Source: Luteimonas endophytica (GTDB lineage Bacteria > Pseudomonadota > Gammaproteobacteria > Xanthomonadales > Xanthomonadaceae). Taken from it: a stretch of DNA of 64,000 bases. The notes beneath the pieces were generated by a model, which saw only the letters and a list, made by a program, of their open reading frames with translations, was not told the DNA's origin and searched no databases. The position numbers were made by a program, and so were the translations under genes. The stretch spans positions 34,782-98,781 of the forward strand of contig NZ_JARXRM010000008.1 in the NCBI RefSeq assembly GCF_029887875.1. The letters run 5' to 3'. Each line of letters opens with the position of its first letter. The stretch's first letter is position 1. Shown here one piece after another: positions 18,815 to 28,495 of this stretch.

Positions 18815-18926
18815 GCAAAGGCTCCGGGAAGATGGCGCAGTGCTGCCGTTGCAGGGATTGAGTCCACCGCGGGGCCTGCGGTTGCAGGCGGCATCGCGAG
18901 GGCGCGGCGGGCGCGGCGGCGACGGC

Positions 18927-18954
18927 TGCAACCGCCGCGCCCCCGGTGGCGTCT
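18927..18954 (+). promoter_or_regulatory. Possible ECF-type autoregulatory promoter of the sigma factor gene
   Basis: TGCAACC (18927-18933), 16 bases, then CGTCT (18950-18954). AAC in the -35 and CGTC in the -10 with 16-base spacing are the usual form of ECF promoters. The ATG at 18964 lies just past the expected start site, so the transcript would have almost no leader. An inverted copy of the -35 element (GGTTGCA in 18880-18886) faces the DUF6249 gene. Confidence 0.45.
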
Positions 18955-18963
18955 GTCCCGGGC

Positions 18964-19527
18964 ATGGATGAGGACAGGCAGGTCGTTGCCGCCGTGCTGG
19001 CCGGACGGCCCAGGGCGTTCGAGGCGCTGGTCAGGCGCCACGAGCGGCTCGTCTGGCATCTCGTCTTCCGGATGGTGCAGCATCCCGAGGAAACCCGCGA
19101 GCTCTGCCAGGAGGTCTATCTGCGGGTTCACCAGCGACTGCACCAGTTCCGCTTCGAGAGCGCGCTGTCCACCTGGATCGGCCGCATCGCGTTCGGCGTG
19201 GCCTCCCGCCACCTGCGGAAGCGGCGGATCCCGCTGCAGGAGCCGGGCGAGGACGATGCGCGTGGGGGCCTGGAGGGCATCGCCGACGGCTGCGACCTCC
19301 AGGAACGGCACGAGCGCGAGGACATGGCGGCGCATCTGGCTCGCGCCGTCGCCCGGCTGCCGCCGCTGCAGCGGACCGTCGTGACCCTCTACCATCTCGA
19401 CGAACTGGGCATCGCCGAGATCGCACTGATCACCGGGATGCCCGCGGGAACGATCAAGAGCCACCTGTTCCGGGCCAGGGTCCGGTTGCGCCATGAGCTG
19501 CCGGAATCGGCGGGAGAACGCGAATGA
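18964..19527 (+). CDS. ECF-family RNA polymerase sigma factor
   Basis: 187-residue sigma-70 family factor with region 2 (about 15-80: FEALVRRHERLVWHLVFRM through STWIGRIAFGVASRHL) and region 4 (about 125-180: PPLQRTVVTLYHLDELGIAEIA, then GTIKSHLFRARVRL). No regions 1 or 3 are present. I chose ATG at 18964 rather than the GTG 18 bases upstream because the latter would precede the expected transcription start. The stop overlaps the ATG of the next gene (ATGA), which probably encodes its partner. Signal and regulon are unknown. Confidence 0.9.
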   Translation: MDEDRQVVAAVLAGRPRAFEALVRRHERLVWHLVFRMVQHPEETRELCQEVYLRVHQRLHQFRFESALSTWIGRIAFGVASRHLRKRRIPLQEPGEDDARGGLEGIADGCDLQERHEREDMAAHLARAVARLPPLQRTVVTLYHLDELGIAEIALITGMPAGTIKSHLFRARVRLRHELPESAGERE

Positions 19528-19931
19528 ACCATATCACCGCGGAACGGCATGCCCGGCTGCAGGCCGCGGCCGAACGGGAGCCCGCGACGGACCAAGCGGG
19601 CCTGGACCTGGAGGGCATGGAGATCGAGGCCTACCGGAGGCTGTACCGGGGCCTCCGCGAGGTCCCGCTGCCGGAGCCGCCGGAGTCCTTCGCCGCCGAC
19701 ATGGCCCGGCTCGTCGCCGACCACGAGGAGCGTGCAGGGCTGGAGATCTGGGCGCTGCGGGCCACGGTGGCGGTGGCCGCCGCGGGTGTGGCCGCCCTCG
19801 CGCCGGCACTGGCGCCCGCCGTTTCGGCATTCGCCGACGCCGCCGGAGCGCTGCCGTGGCCGCTGCTCCTGGCAGCGCTCGCCGCCGCGCTGGCAGGAGG
19901 GACGCTGGACCGCGCCGCGGGCCGTCGTTGA
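19524..19931 (+). CDS. Putative membrane-bound partner (anti-sigma-like) of the ECF sigma factor
   Basis: 135-residue protein translationally coupled to the sigma gene by an ATGA overlap. The N-terminal ~70 residues are charged and helical, with LRGLYRGLRE-like and PEPPESFAADMARLVADH segments. The C-terminal half has two hydrophobic stretches (about 76-100 and 107-127) likely to span the inner membrane. The zinc motif of ZAS anti-sigma factors (HxxxCxxC) is absent and I see no cysteine at all. Position and topology suggest an anti-sigma factor, but the sequence itself is not one I recognise. Confidence 0.6.
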   Translation: MNHITAERHARLQAAAEREPATDQAGLDLEGMEIEAYRRLYRGLREVPLPEPPESFAADMARLVADHEERAGLEIWALRATVAVAAAGVAALAPALAPAVSAFADAAGALPWPLLLAALAAALAGGTLDRAAGRR

Positions 19932-20003
19932 GCCTGCCGGGCGGGACGCGGCACCGCGCCCGTGCGTTCCCGGCGGGCGAGTCCGCAGTTCGCGGAACTC
20001 GGC

Positions 20004-20903
20004 TCAGTCGATCTCGCGCACGCCGAGTTCGTCGAGGGCGCTCTGCATCATCGTCGCGGCGGCCTCGCTCAGCTTTTCGTGGTCGAGCGCGTAGCGAATG
20101 GTCGCCTCGATCAGGCCGATATGGGTTCCGCAATCGAAACGCGTGCCGCGGAACCGGTACGCGCTGACGGGGTGGTCCTGCAGCAGCCGCGCGATCGCGT
20201 CGGTCAGCTGGATCTCGCCGCCGGCCCCGGCGTCGGTGGATTCGAGCAGATCGAAGATCCGCGGATCCAGCACGTAACGGCCCACCACCGCCAGGGTGCT
20301 GGGCGCATCGTCGGGACTGGGCTTTTCGACCATCCCGCGGATGCGGCCTTCCCGCCCGGTGAAGTCGTCGGTGGCGACGATGCCGTAGCTGCCGGTCTGG
20401 TCTCGGGGCACGTCCTGCACCGCGATCATGCTGGAACCGGAAGCCTCGGCCGCATCGGCCATCTGCTTGAGCGCACCGTCGCCGCGGTTCCAGATGAGGT
20501 CGTCCGGCAGCATCACCGCGAACGGCTCGTCGCCGACCACCGGCCTGGCGCAGAGCACCGCGTGCCCGAGGCCGAGCGCCTCGGCCTGGGTGACGAACAC
20601 CGCGCGCACGTTGCGCGGCAACGGGTTGCGCACCATCTCGAGCTGTTCCAGCTTGCCGGCCCTGGCCAGCTTGTCCTCGAGCTCGTAGGCCTTGTCGAAA
20701 TAGTCCGCGACCGCGTGCTTGTAGCGGTTGGTGACGAAGATCAGGGTGTCGCAGCCGGCTTCGATCGCCTCGTCGACCGCGTACTGGATCAGCGGCCGGT
20801 CGACGATCGGCAGCATCTCCTTGGGGACGGTCTTGGTGGCGGGAAGAAAGCGGGTGCCGAGCCCCGCCACGGGGAAAACAGCCTTCCTGATACGTCGCTT
20901 CAT
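20004..20903 (-). CDS. galU: UTP--glucose-1-phosphate uridylyltransferase
   Basis: Makes UDP-glucose for polysaccharide and LPS core synthesis. The 299-residue product starts RRIRKAVFPVAGLGTRFLP, the nucleotidyltransferase signature, followed by KTVPKEMLPIVDRPLIQYAVDEA. Also visible are LPDDLIWN and the product-site GAGGEIQLTDAI. Length is normal. It lies nine bases downstream of the CapD-like gene on the same strand, at the end of the lapA-lapB-wecA-like-capD-galU run. The convergent anti-sigma-like gene ends 72 bases away. Confidence 0.97.
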   Translation of the reverse strand: MKRRIRKAVFPVAGLGTRFLPATKTVPKEMLPIVDRPLIQYAVDEAIEAGCDTLIFVTNRYKHAVADYFDKAYELEDKLARAGKLEQLEMVRNPLPRNVRAVFVTQAEALGLGHAVLCARPVVGDEPFAVMLPDDLIWNRGDGALKQMADAAEASGSSMIAVQDVPRDQTGSYGIVATDDFTGREGRIRGMVEKPSPDDAPSTLAVVGRYVLDPRIFDLLESTDAGAGGEIQLTDAIARLLQDHPVSAYRFRGTRFDCGTHIGLIEATIRYALDHEKLSEAAATMMQSALDELGVREID

Positions 20904-20912
20904 GGGTCTCCG

Positions 20913-22820
20913 TCAGGTCCTTCGTGCATGTCTGGCCGGGAAGGACACCACGGTCGCCGCGTACTGTTCGCCGCTGTCCATCTGCGGGAGGAACTCCGGC
21001 ACGGTCTCGCGCAATACCCTGGCCATGGTGTCCAGATCGTAGATGCCGATCGCCTCGCGGAGCGCGGCCGTGGCACCGAATACCTGCTCCGCAACGATCT
21101 CCCGGGCCTCGGCCTGGAGGATCTTGGGGTGGGCGGTCGGGCGGTAGCGCTCCTCGGCATGAAACAGGGTCTCGTGCAGCTTCTCGCCGGGCCGCAACCC
21201 GGTGTAGACGATGGCGACATCGCGTTCGGGGTGTTTGCCGGCCAGGCGGATCATCTGCTCGGCCAGCAGCCGGATCGAGACCGGTTCTCCCATGTCCAGC
21301 GTGTAGATCGCGTGTCGGGAACCGATCGCCGCGGCCTGCAGGATCAGCTGGCAGGACTCGGGAATGGTCATGAAGTAGCGCGTGACCTCCGGATCGGTCA
21401 CCGTGACCGGGCCACCGCTTCGGATCTGCTCGCGGAACAGCGGCACCACGCTGCCTGCCGAGTCGAGCACGTTGCCGAACCGCACGGTGACGAAACGCGT
21501 CGACTGCGGATCCGACTTCGCCTGGCAGACCATCTCCGCCAGGCGCTTGGTGGCGCCGAGCACGTTGACCGGATCCACCGCCTTGTCGGTCGAGATCAGC
21601 ACGAACGTCGCCACGCCCGCGGCCTGGGTCTGGGCGGCCACGGTCTCGGTGGCGAGCACGTTGTTGCGCACCGCCTCGCGCATCTGCGTTTCCAGCACCG
21701 GCACCTGCTTGTAGGCGGCGGCATGGAAGACCGCCTCGGGCGAGGACAGCGCCAGCGCGTGACGGATCACCGCGGGATCTCCGCAATCGCCGAGCACGGG
21801 CACGCACTGGATCTGCGGGAAGTCGCGGCGCAACTGCGCCTCGATGGTGCTCAACGCCAGCTCGTCCATCTCGACCACGGCGATCTGGCGCGCGCCGTGA
21901 CGCGCGCACTGGCGGCAGAGCTCAGAGCCGATCGAGCCGCCGCCGCCGGTGACCAGGACGCTGCGACCCCCGAGCCAGCCCCGGATCGATTTCCAGTCCG
22001 GCGTCACCGGCTGGCGCCCGAGCAGGTCCTCGATCGCGACTTCCTTCAGCTCGCCGGGCAGCGAACGCCCCTCGAGCAGATCGTCGAGTCTGGGCACGGT
22101 GCGGAACGGCAGCCCGGTCTCCTCGCACGCGGCGACCACGTGGCGCATCGCCGCCGCGTCCAGCGAGGGCATGGCGATGATCAGCAGCCTGGCGGCGGTT
22201 TCCGGCGCGATCCGCGCCACGTCCTTCACCCGGCCCAACACCGGCACGCCCTGCAGATGGCTGCCGTGCAGCTTGGCGGCGTCGTCCAGGAAGCCGACCA
22301 CCTGGTAGGCGCCGGCCCTGCGCAGGTCCCGCAGCAGCGCCTCGCCTGCCTGGCCCGCGCCGAGGATCAGCACCCGCACCGCGGTCTGGTCGGTGCGGCT
22401 GAGGCTGTAGTCCTTCCAGCTGCGATAGAGCAGCCGCGGCATCCCCAGCAGCGCCGTCAGCACCACCGGGTACAGCACCAGCACGGTGCGCGGCACCTGG
22501 TCCAGGCGGTTGTACAGGAACAACGCGAGCACGATCGCGAACAGCCCGAACAGGCTGGCCTTCAGGATGTTCACCAGGTCGGGCATGCTCGCGAAGCGCC
22601 ATACCCCGCGATACAGGCCGACCCGCCACAGCACCAGCCCCTGGGCGGCCAGGATCAGGGCGATCTCGACCGACCACCACGGCAGCGGGGCCGCGAACGG
22701 CTGCATCGAGAGCCTGAACTGGTGCAGGCCGATCCAGCACAGCCAGACCATGAACAGATCGTGCCCGACGATGGCCGCACGGGGCATCGTGATGGCGGCG
22801 CGGTCCTTCCAGCGCTTCAT
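20913..22820 (-). CDS. Membrane-bound nucleotide-sugar epimerase/dehydratase (CapD/WbpM/FlaA1 family)
   Basis: 635-residue inner-membrane enzyme of polysaccharide synthesis. The N-terminal ~130 residues contain four hydrophobic helices. A first Rossmann-like domain follows (VLILGAGQAGEALLRDLRR), and the catalytic SDR domain starts with VTGGGGSIGSELCRQ and includes FHAAAYKQVP and STDKAVDPVNVLGATKR, both typical of WbpM-type 4,6-dehydratases acting on UDP-GlcNAc or related sugars. The exact sugar product is not known. ATG at 22820 overlaps the stop of the WecA-like gene (ATGA), so the two are coupled and likely serve one pathway. Confidence 0.88.
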   Translation of the reverse strand: MKRWKDRAAITMPRAAIVGHDLFMVWLCWIGLHQFRLSMQPFAAPLPWWSVEIALILAAQGLVLWRVGLYRGVWRFASMPDLVNILKASLFGLFAIVLALFLYNRLDQVPRTVLVLYPVVLTALLGMPRLLYRSWKDYSLSRTDQTAVRVLILGAGQAGEALLRDLRRAGAYQVVGFLDDAAKLHGSHLQGVPVLGRVKDVARIAPETAARLLIIAMPSLDAAAMRHVVAACEETGLPFRTVPRLDDLLEGRSLPGELKEVAIEDLLGRQPVTPDWKSIRGWLGGRSVLVTGGGGSIGSELCRQCARHGARQIAVVEMDELALSTIEAQLRRDFPQIQCVPVLGDCGDPAVIRHALALSSPEAVFHAAAYKQVPVLETQMREAVRNNVLATETVAAQTQAAGVATFVLISTDKAVDPVNVLGATKRLAEMVCQAKSDPQSTRFVTVRFGNVLDSAGSVVPLFREQIRSGGPVTVTDPEVTRYFMTIPESCQLILQAAAIGSRHAIYTLDMGEPVSIRLLAEQMIRLAGKHPERDVAIVYTGLRPGEKLHETLFHAEERYRPTAHPKILQAEAREIVAEQVFGATAALREAIGIYDLDTMARVLRETVPEFLPQMDSGEQYAATVVSFPARHARRT

Positions 22821-23863
22821 TCGTGTGCTTGTTCCTTGCCTGGAGGTGAGGCGCCGGCCCGCAGGATCGCCCATGCCCAGCCCCCCGCCAGGCACCACGC
22901 CGCCGCGGCTGCAATGATATATCGCGCATCGAGACCGCGGGTGGCCAGCATCGTCAGCACCGCCGCCCCGCTCCAGGCCGCGTACGCCAGGGTGACGGGC
23001 GGGTGCCGGCCGATGCGGCGGGCCCAGCACTGATAGGCGTGCTGCACATGCGGTCTCCACCAGGCTTCACGGCGAAGCATGCGCGTACCCAGCGTGAGTG
23101 CGGCATCAACGAGGAACGCCGACAGCGGCAACAGCAGCAGCGCCCAGTGCGCAGGACCCTGCTCCAGCCGCGGCGCGAGCAGCACCAGCAGCCATGCCAG
23201 CGCCAACCCCAGGGCGCCGCTGCCGACATCGCCCAGGAAGATCGCCGCACGCGGAAAATTGAATGGCAGGAATCCCAGGCAGGCGGCGCCCAGACTGAAT
23301 GCCAACACAACCGCGGCGCCGCCCTCGGGACCGGCGGACGCCAGCACCCCGTAGCCGATCGCGGCGATCGCCCCCTGGCTGGCGGCCAGGCCGTCGATGC
23401 CGTCCATGAAGTTCCAGACGTTGACCAGCACCAGCGTGGCCAGGACGCCGCTCGCCGCGAGCAGCGGGCCGTGGCCGGCGTGCAGCACGGCGGCGCCCAG
23501 CAGCAGCCCGGCCACCGCGTGCATTGCCAGGCGCAGCCCGGCCGACAGCGCGCGGTGGTCGTCGATCCAGCCTACCGCGGCCACCAGCAGCAACCCGGCA
23601 CCGCCCGCCAGCAGCAGCATGCGCTCGCCGGGATACCACCAGGACAGCGCCAGCGCCGTCACCAGCAGGCAGGCGACGATGGCCACCCCGCCCCCGCGCG
23701 GGGTGGCCACGCGATGGCTGCGACGCTCGCCCGGATGGTCGAGCAGGCGGCGACGCAGCGCGTAGCGGCGCGCCAGGCAGGTCCCGGCCGCTGCCAGCGC
23801 CACCTGCGCGCAGCTCCAGGCCAGCAGCGGCATCGGCGACGCCGCGATCGGCGCCACCGTCAT
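22817..23863 (-). CDS. WecA-like undecaprenyl-phosphate sugar-1-phosphate transferase (glycosyltransferase family 4)
   Basis: 348-residue integral membrane protein of the MraY/WecA family, which transfers a sugar-1-phosphate to undecaprenyl phosphate to start a polysaccharide repeat unit. About ten hydrophobic helices are visible. Family landmarks are GGGVAI near residue 57, WIDDHRALS, NVWNFMDGIDGLAASQG and FLGDVGSGALG. It is followed by the coupled CapD-like dehydratase, a pairing also seen in WbpL/WbpM systems of O-antigen synthesis. The sugar could be a FucNAc/QuiNAc type. It starts about 40 bases after the lapB stop. Confidence 0.85.
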   Translation of the reverse strand: MTVAPIAASPMPLLAWSCAQVALAAAGTCLARRYALRRRLLDHPGERRSHRVATPRGGGVAIVACLLVTALALSWWYPGERMLLLAGGAGLLLVAAVGWIDDHRALSAGLRLAMHAVAGLLLGAAVLHAGHGPLLAASGVLATLVLVNVWNFMDGIDGLAASQGAIAAIGYGVLASAGPEGGAAVVLAFSLGAACLGFLPFNFPRAAIFLGDVGSGALGLALAWLLVLLAPRLEQGPAHWALLLLPLSAFLVDAALTLGTRMLRREAWWRPHVQHAYQCWARRIGRHPPVTLAYAAWSGAAVLTMLATRGLDARYIIAAAAAWCLAGGWAWAILRAGASPPGKEQAHE

Positions 23864-23905
23864 CCGGCAGCCACCCGCTGGCGGCCGGAACAGCGGCGCC
23901 GCGCC

Positions 23906-25087
23906 CTACACCACCGCATAGTTGAGCAGCGGCTTGATCGAGCCCCATTCCTTGCAGCTCGGGCACTGCCAGTGGTGGCTGCGCGCGCCGAACCCGCAGC
24001 GGCCGCACCGGTAGCTGGGATTGCGCACGAGCAGCTGGTCGGTGATGTGCTTGAGGTCGTGGAGGGTTCGCGTCGGATCCGCGTTGGCTTCCGCCAGGGT
24101 CAGCTCGATCAGCGCGGCCTCGCCCCGCACCGACGGCCGGTCCTTGAGTTGCTCCGCCAGGTAGGCGCGGGCCTCGCCGACCCCCTGCTCGGTCTCGATC
24201 AGCCGGGCCAGCGCGAGCACCGGCGCGATCCCGCGGTAGTGCTCGGTCATCTCGGCGAGGAAGGCCCGGGCGCCGGGACCGTCGCCGATGCGGGCATGGG
24301 CCGCGAGCAGCGCCGGCAGGATCTCGGGCAGGAAGTCGGTGTCGTGGCGGGCGGCGCGCTCGAACGCACGGATCGCGGCGGCGTCGTTGCCCGCCTCGCG
24401 CTCGATCCGGCCCTCGAGGATGCCGGCGCGGACCGATTTCGAGTCCGCGGCGTAGGCGCGCGCCACCGCGGCGCGCGCGCCGTCGATATCGCCGGTCGAG
24501 AGCAGGCGCTCGGCGAGCTCGCACTCGAAATGCCCGACCAGCTTGCCCATCGGCTCGCCCGTGGCTTCCTCGAAGCGGGTCGCGTTCTCGATCGCCTTGG
24601 GCCAGTCGCGCTCGGCCTGGTAGATGCTGATCAGGTGGCGCAGGGCCTGCGGCGCGCGCTGGTCGAGCGCCGCCAGCTCGGTGAACACGGTCTCCGCCCG
24701 GTCCAGCAGCCCCGAGCGCATGTAGTCCTCGCCCAGCGCGAGCAGCGCCTGCACCTTCTGCTGGTCGCTCAGGTCCGGGCGCTGGACCAGCCCCTGGTGC
24801 AGGCGGATCGCCCGGTCGACCTCGCCGCGCCGGCGGAACAGGTGCCCGAGCGCGACCTGGGTCTCGAAGGTTTCCTTGTCGAGTTCGGCGATGTGCAGGA
24901 ACAGCTCGATCGCCTTGTCCGGCTGTTCGTTGAGCAGATAGTTGAGGCCGCGGAAGTAGGTGGTCGACAGCCGGCTGACCTGGGTGTCGCTGTGCCGCTC
25001 GCCGCCGCGGCGGCCGATCACCCAGCCGCTGAGCGCGGCGATCGGCAACAGCAGGAAGAACCAGAACCACTCGGTGACGAAGGCCAT
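23906..25087 (-). CDS. lapB: Lipopolysaccharide assembly protein LapB (YciM)
   Basis: Inner-membrane-anchored cytosolic protein that, in E. coli, guides FtsH degradation of LpxC and so limits LPS synthesis. The 393-residue product begins with a short membrane anchor (about 6-25), then about nine TPR-like helical repeats (for example ELDKETFETQVALGHLFRRRGEVDRAI). It ends with a rubredoxin-like metal domain CGRC-x9-CPSC just before the C-terminus. It follows lapA by three bases on the same strand and precedes the polysaccharide genes. Confidence 0.95.
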   Translation of the reverse strand: MAFVTEWFWFFLLLPIAALSGWVIGRRGGERHSDTQVSRLSTTYFRGLNYLLNEQPDKAIELFLHIAELDKETFETQVALGHLFRRRGEVDRAIRLHQGLVQRPDLSDQQKVQALLALGEDYMRSGLLDRAETVFTELAALDQRAPQALRHLISIYQAERDWPKAIENATRFEEATGEPMGKLVGHFECELAERLLSTGDIDGARAAVARAYAADSKSVRAGILEGRIEREAGNDAAAIRAFERAARHDTDFLPEILPALLAAHARIGDGPGARAFLAEMTEHYRGIAPVLALARLIETEQGVGEARAYLAEQLKDRPSVRGEAALIELTLAEANADPTRTLHDLKHITDQLLVRNPSYRCGRCGFGARSHHWQCPSCKEWGSIKPLLNYAVV

Positions 25088-25090
25088 CGC

Positions 25091-25372
25091 TCAGACTCCA
25101 TGCCCGGGATCCGCGCCGGGCGGCGCAACGGTCCGGGGCGGCGGCGCCTGCGCGCGCCGTAGCCGCTGGCGCAGCGGCAGCACCACCGAGACCGTCAGAA
25201 TCATCCCGCCCACCAGCACCCCGCAGAGCAGCGCGACCAGCAGGGCGACGCCGAGCGTGGCGTGCAGGACCACGAATCCGAGATCCAGGGCGATCGCCTG
25301 CGGGTTCAGCGCCCCGATCAGCACGCCGGCGGCGATGCAGAGCAGGGCCACGAGGAAACGGAGGGGTCGCAT
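25091..25372 (-). CDS. lapA: LapA domain inner-membrane protein (DUF1049)
   Basis: 93-residue protein with two transmembrane helices (about 5-22 and 37-62) and a short proline-rich cytosolic tail. It matches the LapA/YciS family, cotranscribed with lapB in many gammaproteobacteria and thought to support LapB in LPS control. Family landmarks are NPQAIALDLGF between the helices and basic residues RQRLRR after the second one. Stop to lapB start is three bases. The ihfB stop is about 40 bases upstream. Confidence 0.87.
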   Translation of the reverse strand: MRPLRFLVALLCIAAGVLIGALNPQAIALDLGFVVLHATLGVALLVALLCGVLVGGMILTVSVVLPLRQRLRRAQAPPPRTVAPPGADPGHGV

Positions 25373-25412
25373 GATCGACGCAGCTTAACCCGGACGGCGG
25401 CCGGAACGGCGT

Positions 25413-25715
25413 TCAGTCGTCCGCCGGCAGCGGGACCACGTCGCTGACCCGCTCGCGCAACTCCTTGCCGGGCTTGAAATGGGGAACGTGCTTGCCCGGC
25501 AGCGCCACCGCGTCGCCGGTCTTCGGATTGCGGCCGGTCCGCGGCGGGCGGTAGTGCAGTGAAAAACTGCCGAAACCGCGGATCTCGATGCGCTCGCCGT
25601 GGGCCAGCGAACCGCCCATCATCTCCAGCAGCGACTTCACCGCCAGATCGACGTCGTCGGCCTTGAGGTGGGCCTGCCGCTCGGCGAGGATCTCGATCAG
25701 TTCCGACTTGGTCAT
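25413..25715 (-). CDS. ihfB: Integration host factor subunit beta
   Basis: DNA-bending nucleoid protein that pairs with IHF alpha. The 100-residue product starts [14 protein letters not shown] and includes the family core [24 protein letters not shown] with the DNA-intercalating proline arm and a conserved [13 protein letters not shown] end. ATG at 25715 is the standard start; in-frame starts upstream add residues not seen in the family. The gene follows rpsA by 68 bases on the same strand, as in E. coli (cmk-rpsA-ihfB). Confidence 0.96.
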   Translation of the reverse strand: MTKSELIEILAERQAHLKADDVDLAVKSLLEMMGGSLAHGERIEIRGFGSFSLHYRPPRTGRNPKTGDAVALPGKHVPHFKPGKELRERVSDVVPLPADD

Positions 25716-25783
25716 GGCCACCGATTTCCGCATCAGGAAGGCGGCCGACGGCCCGGTCCGTACCGGGCCGCCGACGCGCGCAC

Positions 25784-27475
25784 TCACTCGGACTTGTTGC
25801 CTTCCAGCTGCTCTCGCAGCAGCGCGCCGAGCTTGGTGGTACCGCTGGAGGCCTCCGCCGCGACCTTGTTGTACTCGGCCAGGGTCTGGGCGCTCTCGGC
25901 CTCGTCCTTGGCCTTGATCGACAGCTGCAGGGTACGGCCCTTGCGGTCCATGCCCACGAACTTGGCCTCGATGGTGTCGCCGACCTTCAGGTGCTGGGTG
26001 GCGTCGTCGACGCGCTGGTCGCTGATGTCGCGGGCGGCCACGTAGCCTTCCACGCCCTCGGCGATGTCGACCATGGCGCCCTTGGCGTCGACCTCGCGGA
26101 CGGTGCCGCTGACCTTCGAGCCCTTCGGGTTGGACGCCATGAACTGGCCGAACGGGTCCTGCTCCATCTGCTTGACGCCGAGGCTGATGCGCTCGCGCTC
26201 CGGATCGACCGCCAGCACCACCGCCTGCAGGGTGTCGCCCTTCTTGAGGTTGCGGGCGACGTCGTCGCCGCTGGTGTTCCAGCTCATGTCGGAGAGGTGG
26301 ATCAGGCCGTCGATGCCGCCGTCCAGGCCGATGAACACGCCGAAGTCGGTGATCGACTTGATCTGGCCCTCGACCTTGTCGCCCTTCTTGTGGATCGCGG
26401 CGAAGGTCTCCCAGGGGTTCGAGGTGACCTGCTTCATGCCCAGCGAGATGCGGCGGCGCTCCTCGTCCACGTCGAGCACCATGACCTCGACCTCGTCGCC
26501 GACCTGCACGACCTTCTGCGGGTTGACGTTCTTGTTGGTCCAGTCCATCTCCGACACGTGCACCAGGCCTTCGACGCCGGGCTCGATCTCGACGAACGCG
26601 CCGTAGTCGGTGACGTTGGAGACCTTGCCGAACACCCGGGTGTTGGACGGGTAGCGGCGGGCGATGTTGTCCCACGGATCCTCGCCCAGCTGCTTCAGGC
26701 CGAGGCTGACGCGATTGCGCTCGCGGTCGTACTTGAGCACCCGCACTTCCAGCTCGTCGCCCACGTTCACCACTTCGGACGGATGGCGCACGCGCTTCCA
26801 GGCCATGTCGGTGATGTGCAGCAGCCCGTCGATGCCGCCCAGGTCCACGAACGCGCCGTAGTCGGTGAGGTTCTTGACCACGCCCTTGAGCACCGCGCCC
26901 TCGACCAGCTTCTCGAGCAGCTGCTCGCGCTCTTCGGAATGCTCGCTCTCGACCACCGCGCGGCGCGAGACCACCACGTTGTTGCGCTTGCGATCCAGCT
27001 TGATGAGCTTGAACTCGAGTTCCTTGCCCTCGAGGTACACCGGGTCGCGGACCGGGCGCACGTCGACCAGCGAGCCCGGCAGGAACGCGCGGACGTCCTT
27101 GATGTCGACGGTGAAGCCGCCCTTGACCTTGCCGCTGATGCGGCCGGTGACGGTTTCGTTCTTCTCGAGCGCCTCCTCGAGTTCGTCCCACACCATCGCG
27201 CGCTTGGCCTTCTCGCGCGACAGCACGGTCTCGCCGAAGCCGTTCTCCAGCGCATCCAGCGCCACCTTGACGGTGTCGCCCACGGCGATGTCGATCTCGC
27301 CGTCGTCGTTACGGAACTGCTCGATCGGGACGATACCCTCGGACTTGAGGCCGGCGTTGATCACCACCACGTCGGTGCGCACCTGCACCACGACGCCGCT
27401 GACGATGGCGCCCGGCTTCAGCTTGGCCAGGTTGCCCTGGCTCTGTTCGAACAGTTCTGCGAATGATTCGGTCAT
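25784..27475 (-). CDS. rpsA: 30S ribosomal protein S1
   Basis: Binds mRNA and helps load structured messages on the 30S subunit. The 563-residue product has the full six S1 (OB-fold) domains, seen as repeated motifs such as [39 protein letters not shown] and [21 protein letters not shown]. It starts [12 protein letters not shown]. The order cmk-rpsA-ihfB is conserved. The 189-base gap from the cmk stop holds GC-rich inverted repeats, but no element I can name with confidence. Confidence 0.98.
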   Translation of the reverse strand: MTESFAELFEQSQGNLAKLKPGAIVSGVVVQVRTDVVVINAGLKSEGIVPIEQFRNDDGEIDIAVGDTVKVALDALENGFGETVLSREKAKRAMVWDELEEALEKNETVTGRISGKVKGGFTVDIKDVRAFLPGSLVDVRPVRDPVYLEGKELEFKLIKLDRKRNNVVVSRRAVVESEHSEEREQLLEKLVEGAVLKGVVKNLTDYGAFVDLGGIDGLLHITDMAWKRVRHPSEVVNVGDELEVRVLKYDRERNRVSLGLKQLGEDPWDNIARRYPSNTRVFGKVSNVTDYGAFVEIEPGVEGLVHVSEMDWTNKNVNPQKVVQVGDEVEVMVLDVDEERRRISLGMKQVTSNPWETFAAIHKKGDKVEGQIKSITDFGVFIGLDGGIDGLIHLSDMSWNTSGDDVARNLKKGDTLQAVVLAVDPERERISLGVKQMEQDPFGQFMASNPKGSKVSGTVREVDAKGAMVDIAEGVEGYVAARDISDQRVDDATQHLKVGDTIEAKFVGMDRKGRTLQLSIKAKDEAESAQTLAEYNKVAAEASSGTTKLGALLREQLEGNKSE

Positions 27476-27664
27476 TGTCTGATTACTCGGTTGATGACAC
27501 AGACCGCGGCGGCGCGAATCGGAACTTCGGCTGCGCGCGGCGGTCCACCCGTTGGTCGGCCTTGCGGAATGCGTATGGCCGTGAGTGTTGAAGGTGAAAC
27601 GGGATCCGCCGGCGGACCGGCGGGGCGGTTCTGCCGGAGGGCCGGCCCTGGCCGCCTGCGGCGG

Positions 27665-28342
27665 TTACGGCTGGACCAGTGCGAGCACTCGCTCGACGAC
27701 CGCTTCGATCCCCAGGCCGGTGGTGTCGATGCGGACGGCGTCGTCGGCCGGCCGCAGCGGCGCCACCGCGCGATGGGCGTCACGGGCGTCGCGGGCGAGA
27801 ATCTCGCGCAGCAGACCGTCCAATGTAACCGAAACCCCCTTGTCCTTCAACTGCTTATAGCGCCTTTCGGCGCGCTCGTCCGCGCTCGCGGTCAGGAACA
27901 CCTTGTGGCCGGCATCGGGAAAGATCACCGTCCCCATGTCGCGCCCGTCCGCGACCAGCCCCGGCGCCCGACGGAACGCCCGCTGCCGGTCGCGCAGCGC
28001 CGAGCGCACCTCCGGGATGGCGGCGATCGCGGAGGCGGCGGCGCCGGCGGTCTCGGTACGCAGCTCGTCGGTGGCGTCCACACCGTTGATGATCACCCGC
28101 GGCTCCCCGGCCGGATCGGCGCGGAAGCCGATGTCGGTATCGAACGCGCAGCGGACCAGGGCGGCGGGATCGGCCAGGTCCAGGTCGGCCCAGCCCGCCG
28201 CCACCCCGACCGCGCGGTACAGCGCACCGGAGTCGAGATAGTGCCAACCCAGGCGCGCAGCGACGGCCCGGCTGATGGTGCCCTTGCCGGAGCCCGACGG
28301 GCCATCGATGGTCAGCACGGGAATCTCGGAGGTCTCTGGCAT
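27665..28342 (-). CDS. cmk: Cytidylate kinase
   Basis: Phosphorylates CMP and dCMP with ATP. The 225-residue product has the P-loop [17 protein letters not shown] (about 12-28), the substrate-binding [13 protein letters not shown], and [24 protein letters not shown] at 28342 gives the usual N-terminus; the frame remains open far upstream in non-coding sequence. It lies divergent from rpmJ and upstream of rpsA on the same strand. Confidence 0.96.
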   Translation of the reverse strand: MPETSEIPVLTIDGPSGSGKGTISRAVAARLGWHYLDSGALYRAVGVAAGWADLDLADPAALVRCAFDTDIGFRADPAGEPRVIINGVDATDELRTETAGAAASAIAAIPEVRSALRDRQRAFRRAPGLVADGRDMGTVIFPDAGHKVFLTASADERAERRYKQLKDKGVSVTLDGLLREILARDARDAHRAVAPLRPADDAVRIDTTGLGIEAVVERVLALVQP

Positions 28343-28425
28343 GGCGGCTCGCCCTGGGAAGATCGGGCCATTATCCGGGCTGGGCGGCCGTCGCGCGCGC
28401 GGGGCGGGGCCCGGCAGGACCGCGC

Positions 28426-28455
28426 TTGCCGGCAGGGCGAGCGCCCCTGTATCAT
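28426..28455 (+). promoter_or_regulatory. Probable sigma-70 promoter of rpmJ
   Basis: TTGCCG (28426-28431) and TATCAT (28450-28455) are separated by 18 bases and lie about 40 bases before the rpmJ ATG. Four and five of six bases match the consensus. No other well-formed promoter is seen in the cmk-rpmJ gap. Confidence 0.5.
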
Positions 28456-28495
28456 CGCCGGTTTGATTCCGCCATAACCGTCCCGAGGTTCCATC

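Noticed and set aside
15313-18861. 1182-codon open frame on the + strand across fadA and the hydrolase
   Set aside because: It is an out-of-frame reading of fadA followed by antisense of the hydrolase; composition is Arg/Gly/Ala-rich with no motif.
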